NCBI GenBank assembly: GCA_024752435.1 | Contig: CP103034.1 | Location: 1,488,001-1,552,000 of the forward strand | Length of the DNA stretch: 64,000 nt | Origin: Allantophomopsis cytisporea | Lineage: Eukaryota > Ascomycota > Leotiomycetes > Phacidiales > Phacidiaceae | Reading direction: 5' to 3' | Shown here: piece after piece, positions 55,209 through 64,000 of the stretch | How the letters are laid out: each line of letters starts with the position of its first letter | Numbering within the stretch: the stretch's first letter is position 1 | Notes under the pieces: generated by a model | Seen by the model: the letters and a program-made list of their open reading frames with translations, nothing else | Database searches by the model: none | What the model was told of the DNA's origin: nothing | Program-made: the position numbers and the translations under genes

Positions 55209-56756
55209 GATGAGAAGACGTAGGAGGGTAAAATGATTATTGACGAAGTTGGACAGGGAGTGGCGAATCGACAAGCTTATGGATATACTGATTAGATTGG
55301 TTGGCTTGAGGTGACTTGTTGTAGTAATTGAGTCCCATGAAATGAAGGTAAGATAATATAAGTGCTGTGACGAGCAGCGACAAGAAGGCATTTGTATGCT
55401 CCTCCAGGAGGAAGAATAGCGACAACATCCCGATAACAACGATGCAATTGAATGGGATTTGCTTTGTATGAAAGGACTCCTTTGATGTTTCGAAGTCAAC
55501 CTGTCAAATTATCGAACTGTAATTCGGGATTCTCAAAATCAGCCCATTATCGTTGCCAGCTCATAAGCGCCTGATGTGGCCGCGATGTCGGTGTTTGCTT
55601 ACCAGCGCCGAGCTTCGGGATTACGGTAGTCGGACGACTCCTTTTATGCTGTTCGGGATGAAGTCCAAGGTGTCCGGGATGTAAGGAGCTGGTTGGGTTA
55701 ATGGCAGTGATGTGTTTTGCTTGTTGCGCTTCTCCTGCAATTCGTACTCTGCGAGTCTAATCGTTGGTGATGGTGAAGTAGAGGTTGACTCGCAAGGGGG
55801 GTGGGAAAAAGAACTCACGTGCCGAGCGAGATATTCGAAACCCGGTCGAAAAAACCTCCTCAATATTTGACATGAAGAATTGATGGCCACACTCAAAATC
55901 TCCTTTCATCATCAACAATACATATATTTCGTGAGTCTTATCAACTATGATCTTGAACTTCAAGGATATCGGCTGTATGTTTTGCCTTGATTTTGATCAT
56001 ACTTTGTTTCGAGATGGCAATGATTATAATTTCTCGACGCACAATGAACAACGACATTGCTTCTTTTTATATATAAATCTCACAAGAAGCTGTGGAAGAA
56101 GGTTTGAATTGATTCAAAGTTGAAAAGTAATGACTGGAAAGATCCTTACACAAAAAGTCTTGGTTAGGACGATTTCATAGAACTGCTAATTTCGAGTCTC
56201 CATGCCAAAGGTGAGACGCAGCCAGGAACAAGTAACAGAAGGCATCGCGTCTAGTATTTTTCTTATGCTGGTGAATTAACGCAACCGAAAGACATTTATG
56301 TGAAAGTAGGTGCTGATGACTTTGACCAGACTATGAATCTTGTAGACAGGACTTCTCTCTCAAGCTGCTTATGAGAGTTAAGTTGTAGAATGGAATTTAT
56401 GATCTCACAATCTTCAGGCTACAGTAGCGTCCATTCCGACTTCCGACCCGCCTTCGAACATCCGATCCGCTCGCTATCAATCGCAAGATGTAAAGCCATC
56501 GCATGATGACATGGAGCACCAATGGGCCGGTATATTTCTCGGCAATGACGGTTTGGATTTACATGTTCCTTCCGAAAGGTTGAATGATCCGTGGAAGTCC
56601 ACCAAAGACTGACGACGTCGGCTTCCATTGCGAGTGTACATAAGGAAGCACACATAGTCTTATTTGTCATACCAAATTTCTGCTTCAAATCCCTGGATAC
56701 ACTATTTCTTCGCTCAGCAGTAGCAGTAACTCAGCTTCTGTATACGTATTGCCCAC
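55209..56756. other. Divergent intergenic region without recognised genes
   Basis: 1.5 kb. The left part is upstream of the small minus-strand gene; 55550-55860 is GC-richer but has no credible frame. The right end is the promoter of the CoA-transferase gene. Confidence 0.45.
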
Positions 56757-58609
56757 ATGGCGCCTGCATACTCTCCTGTTGGAGAGTCACGGCGGATTTT
56801 CGATCTCTTGTGCGAACAGGGTGATAGCCTGGGATTGCCAGAAAACATCCGAGAATTCAAGGAACATGTCAGAATAGATTCCGATTACGATCGTATATAC
56901 TTTCCTATTCCGCTCAAAGAGACAGAGACAGCGGCAGCGCTAAAAGCTGTAGAGGGCAGTGTTGCATGTGCTTTGTCAAAACTGAGGGATAGCAAAGCAG
57001 AGCACGTGGTGAAAGTTGATCTGGAGAGAGCAACATGTTTCCTGTTTCAAGCCTATCTTGCCACTGTGGATGGATTGGGAAAATTGGATAAGGGTGTTAA
57101 AGCAAAGCTCAAAGGTTAGCCTTCTCAATTCCCTCGAATGGTCATGTGGTTGATTACGAGTTCCTTGATTCAGACACCGATTTTCTTCAGGCGCAGTCTG
57201 ATCCATACAGACGCATGTCTGCGAATTTGTATGAGACCAAAAATAAAGGCGAATATTACCATATTCATGGGTCGCTAGAGGCTACGACTACTCTAAACAT
57301 GATTGGGCTGGATGCTTTCAAGCCTGGTCTCACAGACCACAATGATATTGTTTCTGTGATAGAGCCAGCAGTTCGCAAATTCAGCGTCCAAGAGCTTGAA
57401 GCCATGAATGCGCAGCACAGACAGGCTGGTGTCATCGCCTTTAAACATGAAGACTTCCTTAAGACTCCACATGTATGTCATTCTCTCTAATATGCTTGAT
57501 TTCTTTCCATTGCGGCTTTCAGATTAACACTCTCAGGGTACTGTGAATGTTGCTCAGCCCTCATGGACCGTCACCAAGCTCAATGACAGTTCGCCTCCAG
57601 TCCCACTCCCACAATCAACAACAAACCCGCCACGCGTTCTCTCTGGCATCAAAGTTCTCGAGTTATGCCGCATCATCGCCGGACCCACCATCGGGCGCAT
57701 TCTGGGCGAGTATGGAGCAGATGTCATCAAAATCACAGGACCAGGGCTCAGCGATGTGCCTTTCTTCCAAGTCGATGGTAACATGGGTAAGCATGCCGCC
57801 GAGATCAACCTGAAGAGCGTGGAAGGTCGCAAGATCTTTGACCAGCTCCTTGAGGACGCCGATATCATCCTTGACGGTTATCGGCCTGGCGCGCTCGATA
57901 AGTTGGGTTATGGCGCTGCCGCGATGGCTAAAATGGCTGAGAAGCGCGGTAAGGGTATCGTGTATGTTAATGAAAACTGCTTTGGATATGAGGGCGAATG
58001 GGCGTCTCGTCCGGGCTGGCAGCAGATTGCAGATTGTGTAGGTTCAATGCTTATCAAGATCGAACTTTGCTGATATGAACATTACAGGTCAGTGGTGTTG
58101 CGTGGGCACAGGGAAAATTCATGGGTTTAGATGAGCCTGTCGTACCGCCTTTCCCTATCTCTGACTATGGAACCGGTTGTATGGGCGCCATTGCAGCGCT
58201 CAGCGGTCTCTACCATCGGACTACGCGCGGCGGTTCCTGGCATGGGAAGGTGTCGCTACTGCAATATGATCTTCTACTTTTCAAGGCTGGACTTTACTCC
58301 GAGGAGGTGAGGAAGCAGTTAATTTCTGGTGTTAGTGAGGAATTTCTCGCGCTGCGCCATAACCACAGTGTCGATCAGATCTCGGGCACAACGCTGCTTA
58401 TGTTGCAGAAGAGATATCCTGAATTGTTTGACAAGGAGAGATTTTGTGAGACGTGGTACTCGAAAGCCTATGCCGCTGATGTATGTGCAGTAAAGCCTGT
58501 AGTACAGATCGATGGCGTGGACATCAGCTTTCAGCGTGGGAGTAGACCGAATGGCTCAGATGAGCCAAGCTGGGAATTTGGTGATGATGGGGATTTTCGA
58601 AGAACGTAA
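56757..58609 (+). CDS. Family III CoA-transferase (CaiB/BaiF type)
   Basis: Moves CoA between carboxylic acids, or acts as acyl-CoA racemase-like enzyme, in cytosol or peroxisome. Four exons (56757-57114, 57174-57472, 57537-58037, 58088-58609; introns 59, 64, 50 bp) encode 559 residues. The C-terminal half carries the family core: VLSGIKVLELCRIIAGPTIG, EYGADVIKI, the NLKS and DADIILDGYRPGAL segment, and the GWQQIADCVSG and SDYGTGCMGA stretches formed across intron 3. The N-terminal half matches the two-part organisation of large fungal family III proteins. The catalytic Asp expected near the YRPG segment cannot be assigned with certainty. In this cluster a 3-oxoadipate or aromatic-acid CoA-transfer step would fit, by context only. 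Confidence 0.88.
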
Positions 58610-59238
58610 AGGGTGGAGTAACTAGGTCCAGAGATCCTAAGAGCCATGTAATTTACTCTCCCTGTTTTTTAAGCCCTATTAATTTAGACATCGACCATAG
58701 TCAATATTGGATATTCGTCTATATGGCCCTTTTATTACCAGTGGATGTTGAACAAACTTGTATATCTCTGCCTATCCGTGCAATGGAAATGAGTCAGAGA
58801 TATCGGATATCCATTATTAATTGCTGCTTCCTTTTGCTTCTCCAGATTTGACGGAAGATGCATATTTCAAGATGACGTCAACTGAAGACAAATATCATGA
58901 TGGGAATGCTGATGCGTTCATGGAGATAACGGAGTTGATCGGGTCGGGTCAAGGACATTAGGTGTTGCCATCGTGCGGATGCACATTGCCGCACAAGTCT
59001 TGGAATCTGACAGTGTTTCTGGACACGCGTTTTGATCATGGGGGGCCGAAAGATAACGCAATTCTGAATAACAATCACTTTGCATTCTAAAACCTACCTG
59101 AGAGTATAATTTTGGTTGAAAATTGGTTGAAAAAACATCCTCGCTTCATACGTACGGTACCGCCTTTCGATTATTACACCACTGACACTCCAGCTTCTCC
59201 CGTCTCGCAACCAAACAACAACCTTCCACATTTTCAAG
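58610..59238. other. Intergenic / promoter of the following hydrolase
   Basis: 629 bases without a recognisable gene. The last 100 bases are pyrimidine-rich with several ACA triplets, as in fungal leaders. Confidence 0.45.
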
Positions 59239-60125
59239 ATGCCCAGTCTTCAAATCAACGGAAAGTCTTTATACCATACCATCACTGGACCGCAGGATGC
59301 TAAGGCTATTGTCGTTTTGATACACGGTCTGGGATCTTCCTCATCATTTTACTACCCTACAATTCCCTTCCTCTCTCCCACCATCAAATGCATCGCAATT
59401 GATATTTCTGGCTCCGGCCAGTCAGAGCTTGGCTCTTCTCAGCAGAATGTTTCCACTATTGTAGAAGATATAGCCGGTCAGCTCGATGCACTCGGAGTAA
59501 CCGGGAAGGTGACGATTGTCGGCCATTCGTTGGGTGGGCTTGTAGCCAGTCAGTTTGCGGTGTCGCATGGCGAACGAGTGAATGGCGTCTTGTTACTTGG
59601 GCCTGTGAATCCAAACGATGATCTTACGAAGGTCTTCGAAGCTAGAATTCAGGTTGTTGAACGAGGTATGATTTCCTCTGGCGTGAAGTGTCGCTGTCGT
59701 GATACACATACATCACAATTTCCCATGAATATATTGACTGACTAATACTACCAGACGGTGTCGAGGCTCTCGCCTCCACAGTTCCTACAGCCGCCACAGG
59801 GAGCGCATCAACGCCTCTCCATCATGCTTTCATTCGCGCCTTGATCCTTGGCACGTCTGCAAAGGGTTATGCGTCTCTGTGCAGTGTCATTGCTACAGCC
59901 AAGCAGCCAAACTATGCAGCAATTACCGCACCACTATTGATTCTTGCTGGGGCAGAGGATAAAACTGCTCCAAAGGTTATGAGCGAGGCCATTTGGAACG
60001 GCTATGGAAGTGACAAAGAGAAGAAGAGGATTGCGTCTCTGGAAGGCGTTGGTCATTGGCATTCTATTGAAGCTGGAGAAGTTGTAGCGCACCATATCAA
60101 TGGCTTCGTGGCTGAGGTCAATTAG
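59239..60125 (+). CDS. Alpha/beta hydrolase, enol-lactonase-like
   Basis: Cytosolic hydrolase. Exons 59239-59665 and 59755-60125 (89-bp intron) give 265 residues, the size of bacterial 3-oxoadipate enol-lactonases. HGLGSSSSFY is the oxyanion loop, VGHSLGG carries the nucleophilic Ser, AGAEDKTAP the acid, and GVGHWHSIE the His. The compact cap and lack of signal peptide fit the PcaD-like group rather than secreted lipases. Placed between a CoA-transferase and an intradiol dioxygenase, opening the enol-lactone of a beta-ketoadipate pathway is the most economical role. Other ester or lactone substrates cannot be excluded by sequence. Confidence 0.88.
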
Positions 60126-60700
60126 GTGTCTCTCTGAGAGAAGAGAAGTCCAAAATGCAGCAGATGACTTCGCATAGGCTGGGTTCAGTAGACATTAGGA
60201 TGGACAATATGCACAATTCATCAAACCTCCAATCAGGATACTGCGGGATGATAGGTTGTATATAGCAATAGTTGCAAGACATATAAACTATTTACCACTG
60301 CAGCCTTTTGCATAGATCTACATACTCATCCACCTATCGTTTCCATTCTTCGAATGCATATTGATTCGCATATATACTCAATTAATCAAAAAACACCGGC
60401 CATGGTACAGTCATACACATTAGACGATTTGTTGTGATATCTACTACGTCGCGGCTTATCCGTTGAGGAGCATAATCGGAACGTTTGGGTAGATTGATTG
60501 TGACCTAAGTTATGCACATGCGTCGTCGGATCGGATCAACACCCGCCCTTCCAACAATATCATTCTGCGGCTCAGAACCTTTCTAAGTACGTCACCTATT
60601 ATCTCAATCCCGTGACAACATGTAGAAAACCAAACGAAGTTTCAATCATCAATGCATGGACAGAAATCTGATAATAACAAGTCAGATCATTACAATCATC
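60126..60700. other. Intergenic, promoter of SnoaL-like gene
   Basis: 575 bases; no gene. An in-frame upstream ATG at 60656 could add 15 residues to the following protein. Confidence 0.45.
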
Positions 60701-61242
60701 ATGGCCGCAAACATCAATGAGTGGTTCACCGAATTCTACCGCACATCCGACAATGGCACGCAGCACCAAGAATACACTGGCTTCTTCACCCCAGATGCAA
60801 AGGTGACGATTGGTGACAACAAAGCAACGGGAACTCAGGGTACGTAATCTCTACCGCCCTTGATACAATCTTATCAATGGCAGTGTGATAACAAACATCT
60901 TTCTTGAAGCTGAAGCAACGGACCAGCGTCTGACATTTGAACAGAGATTCTCACGATGCGGCATGGGATGTGGGAGAAAGTGGCTTCGCGCAAGCACAGC
61001 TTCAATGTATTCTCCAACCCAACAAAACCGGATGAATTCATGCTCTCAGGCACTGTAGAGTATGGGCTTAAGAATGGCGGGTCTAGCAGTGTTGATTGGG
61101 TTGGAAGGGCAATTTTTTCAACTGAGGGAGAGAAACGGGCTATGCGTGTCTATCGGGTTTATTTGGTACGTGATTGACGTTCCCGATTGAGGAATGCATT
61201 GAGGGTCTGAACTGATTTGGAGAGCAGGATACTCAGAAGTAG
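60701..61242 (+). CDS. SnoaL/NTF2-like small protein
   Basis: Exons 60701-60839, 60945-61165 and 61228-61242 (introns 105 and 62 bp) encode 124 residues; the last exon has only five codons including stop. The pattern NEWFTEFYRTSDNG, YTGFFTPDAKVTIGDNKATG, then MRHGMWEKVASRKHSFNVF and RVYLDTQK follows the fungal SnoaL-like/NTF2 fold family of about 120-150 residues. Members include polyketide cyclases and isomerases, but most fungal ones are unassigned. The start at 60701 gives the usual short N-terminus. Within a ring-cleavage cluster a muconate- or lactone-isomerising role is conceivable, not shown. Confidence 0.8.
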
Positions 61243-62315
61243 AGGTTTGTTACAACCAGGGCTTGAAATTGTTGTGTCGGTATCTACATATTTTATAGAT
61301 CAAATACATAAAGTATGACTACTCGGATGGGGTACGAAGATGATTTGTTCTGGAAAGAAAGGATTCCTCCCAGGAATATTTATGTTTCTTGTTCTTCCAA
61401 GACAAAAACCTAGGTCTGTTGCCTTTTAAGTAGTAGATAGACCCCATCTGACTTCTCCCGAGTCATCCGCAGCAGAGCACAAGGGACCTGCTGTACATCT
61501 GAGATCTTTCCATTGACTTTGAAGTAGCAATAGGTATTATATTATATATCACAGTTCTACCGCGCCGCATCTGTATCAATGAGCGTTATTCAGCGAGTAT
61601 TTATCATTACTGAGCTAATGTTCTCGATGCACTTATCGATATTGGCTGTGGCCGACTATAAAAGTTTGTGAGCTGTTTTTATTTGTAAATTACTAAGAAC
61701 AAATATCGAACATCTCAGCATCCGGCGCAATTGTTGTATAAAAAATGAGAACTAATAACATGTTTGTGCACAGAGTATTCTTTACATATCAAAATCATAT
61801 TGTAGTATAGAATCGCGGAAAGGGCGTAGAACGCGGGGTATCATTGTGCGGAAGGAAGAGCGGAACGTTTAGTCGTTACGAATAATGATCTGTGGCAACC
61901 CCACATATGACTACCCCTCTTCCGACATCATTCGAGCGGAAAGCGGATCGGAAAGGCTACACAAAGAGCTGGTCAACTGTTGTTAATGATACACAATATG
62001 GTTTGATACACTGAATGGCATGTTCAAATGATCTACATCTCCTATTTGACAGAGGACTTTCGTCAGCAACGTCAAAGCGCTCTCTTCCCCAGTGCCACTT
62101 ATATATACAACATTACCAATCTATGTGCTTAATTCCGCTCTATCATCCAATAAATATCACCCTAATTCTCATATCGAATTCATGTTGATCTATTGATCAG
62201 CCTCAAATCATCGATTCACCACTAAGTCTATTTGATCATCAAATTTCCAGTAATCTCGCATGCCAAATCACAAGATTGTCATCCAACCTACCTCTTCATA
62301 CTCCATATAAACATC
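61243..62315. other. Intergenic, promoter of the dioxygenase gene
   Basis: 1.07 kb without recognisable genes. GC-richer around 61800-61980; TATATATA at about 62100-62107 and a pyrimidine-rich leader precede the dioxygenase start. Confidence 0.45.
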
Positions 62316-63386
62316 ATGGCCCCAACAGCAACCAACATTTCCAATCTGGCACCTAAGCCACATGGAGCCGACAACACGGCAAGATTTGACCCGAATTTCA
62401 CTGAGCATGTCATTAGTGCCATGGGACCACAAACCTCGCCTCGAATGCGCTCAGTAATGGCTTCTTTGATTCGGCACGTACACGATTTCGCGCGCGAGAA
62501 TGAAATCACAGTCGATGAATGGATGCAGGGCGTCGAGCTGATGAACTGGGCGGGGCAAATGAGTGATGATAAGAGAAACGAGGGACAACTCGTTTGCGAT
62601 GTTATTGGTCTAGAATCGTGAGCCTACCAGCCATATCTCGGTGAAAAGTATATGTTGACATTGTGACAGACTGGTCGATGAGATCACGTTCAAAAAGGCA
62701 GCGGAAGCAGACAACACCATCACCGCCAGTGCAATTCTCGGCCCTTTTTTCCGTCATGATGCTCCAGAAATCCAGAATGAGGACACTATCGTTCATGGTG
62801 TTGATGATGGCGAGATTACTTACATGCATGGTATCGTAACCGATGCTGTGACGAAGAAGCCAGTTGCAAATGCCACCATTGATGTTTGGCAAGCCTCAAC
62901 GAATGGACTGTATGAGCAGCAAGATGAGAACCAGATCGATTGTAATTTGAGAGGCAAGATCAGAACGGACTCCAATGGACGTTATGCGTTCTACTGTTTA
63001 AAGCCAACACCCTATCCTGTCCCAGATGATGGTATGTTTATCCAAGAAAGCACCTTTGATGCATGGGCTGACTTCTTGGAAGGACCCGCTGGGAAGCTCC
63101 TTAAGCTTATGGATAGACATCCTTTCCGCCCTGCACACATCCATCTCATTGTAAGCAGAGCCTTTGACTGATTCGTGCTCTGTGCCTAAACTAAATACAA
63201 TTACAGGTGATGCAAGATGGTTACAAACCAATAACTACGCAGATTTTCGATGCACAAGATCCATACTTGAAGAATGACTCTGTTTTCGCGGTAAAAGAAT
63301 CATTAGTTGTGGACTTTGTGCCCCTGAGTGGGAACCCCAAAGCGAAGCTTGAGGTTGTGTTCAATATCAAGCTTATCCCAAATTGA
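62316..63386 (+). CDS. Intradiol ring-cleavage dioxygenase (catechol / hydroxyquinol 1,2-dioxygenase)
   Basis: Non-haem Fe(III) enzyme that opens catechol or hydroxyquinol between the two hydroxyls to a muconate or maleylacetate. Exons 62316-62617, 62670-63031, 63083-63150, 63207-63386 (introns 52, 51, 56 bp) encode 303 residues. The second intron is in frame and would otherwise add a spurious 17-residue insert before GPAGKLL. N-terminal helical dimerisation region includes MNWAGQMSDDKRNEGQLV; the catalytic part has ILGPFFR, GIVTDAVTKKPVANATIDVWQ. Iron ligands are Tyr182, Tyr216, His240 and His242, with the same spacing as in bacterial CatA. All ligands present, full length, so probably active. 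Choice between catechol and hydroxyquinol cannot be made by eye. Downstream partner of the hydrolase and CoA-transferase. Confidence 0.95.
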
Positions 63387-64000
63387 TCATGTTCGAATGA
63401 ATAGGAGAATAAGGAAATCCGGATTGAAAAGATGTTCCAAGATGATATGGATATATTAATAGCAGTAGGCACGAGAGTACGGGAAACTCAGGTATCAATT
63501 TAACACTTTGGATTTACATTCGAAGAACTCTGTTGCTTTACAAGTCATCTAGAAACGTAAGATCGGGTGATAGTCAAGCTCAAAAGTCTTCTGTCTGGAT
63601 GGACCAGTTCCTTACGTGCACCAGAGAAATGCTGGGAATTACAAAGGTCCAATCAACAGGCTTTCCGGGGTACGGCTTACCCCACATCCACTAGTCAACC
63701 CCATAATCGCGACTCGGCACTTTGCCATGCCGCTTTCCCGGGACTTCCATGAAAGAACACCGACAACATCGAAATCGATATTGTGAAAGCAAATACCAGC
63801 AACATCAATACATAGCGCCAATACCATATCCTAAAGATCTAAACACTATTCGATATTTCTCATTTCACAGAAGAAAAATCACGCGCACGGAATAAGTGCT
63901 TTCAATTCTGATACTGTTAACAGTAGCATTGATCTCAAGATCTTACGATTTACGACGGTACCCGGGAGAGATCCAGGGATTGGAATGATGAAGAGACAGC
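63387..64000. other. Right end of window, no gene recognised
   Basis: 614 bases. Short overlapping frames on both strands at 63567-63827 have no domain resemblance. GC-richer patches with CCCGGGA at 63736-63743 and 63958-63966 may belong to a promoter whose gene lies beyond the window. Confidence 0.4.

Noticed and set aside
63567..63827. Opposed 60-codon frames near the right end
   Set aside because: No family resemblance; more likely promoter DNA of a gene beyond the window.
1..64000. CRISPR arrays, ribosome binding sites, operons, riboswitches
   Set aside because: No regularly spaced repeats seen; intron-rich eukaryotic genes make bacterial signals inapplicable.

Overview
The window is a stretch of nuclear DNA from a filamentous ascomycete. 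Nearly every recognisable gene is broken by short (about 46-105 bp) spliceosomal introns with fungal donor (GTAAGT/GTATGT), branch (CTAAC/CTGAC) and acceptor signals, and the families (Zn2Cys6 regulators, SAT4/PTH11-like membrane protein, GLEYA adhesin, NRPS-like synthetase, Dal5-type transporter) are typical of Pezizomycotina. A Leotiomycete or related plant-associated fungus would fit, but the exact taxon is inference. I recognise 24 protein genes, most of which could be assembled exon by exon into uninterrupted reading frames, plus two or three broken genes.

Layout. 0-20.6 kb is a secondary-metabolite-like region: a decayed reductase remnant; a regulator with a C2HC finger plus a Zn2Cys6 finger; a GLEYA cell-surface protein; a ten-exon laccase; a DAHP synthase (first step of the shikimate pathway); a 921-residue A-T-TE synthetase of the arylpyruvate-dimerising type; a secreted repeat protein; and a second Zn2Cys6 regulator. 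The DAHP synthase probably supplies aromatic precursor, the synthetase joins two arylpyruvates, and the laccase could oxidise the product. 20.6-43 kb is mostly AT-rich, gene-poor DNA with isolated genes: a SAT4-family membrane protein, an HSL-type alpha/beta hydrolase, a small secreted cysteine-rich protein, a PaiB-like FMN protein, and a divergent pair of an FAD aromatic hydroxylase and a Dal5-family transporter.

44.2-47.3 kb holds an unusual module: a broken copy of a large uncharacterised protein on the plus strand, flanked by two very small intron-containing genes on the minus strand. 48-63.4 kb looks like an aromatic-catabolism cluster: GtHNL-type cupin, two SDRs, a second cupin, a bZIP/DUF3425 regulator, a family III CoA-transferase, an enol-lactonase-like hydrolase, a SnoaL-like protein and an intradiol ring-cleavage dioxygenase with all four iron ligands. 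Together with the FAD hydroxylase and transporter near 39-43 kb these suggest uptake, hydroxylation, ring cleavage and beta-ketoadipate-type processing of an aromatic acid. A small putative organellar protein gene lies at 55 kb.

No rRNA, convincing tRNA, CRISPR array or intact transposon was seen. All domain assignments come from reading motifs; no database search was possible.
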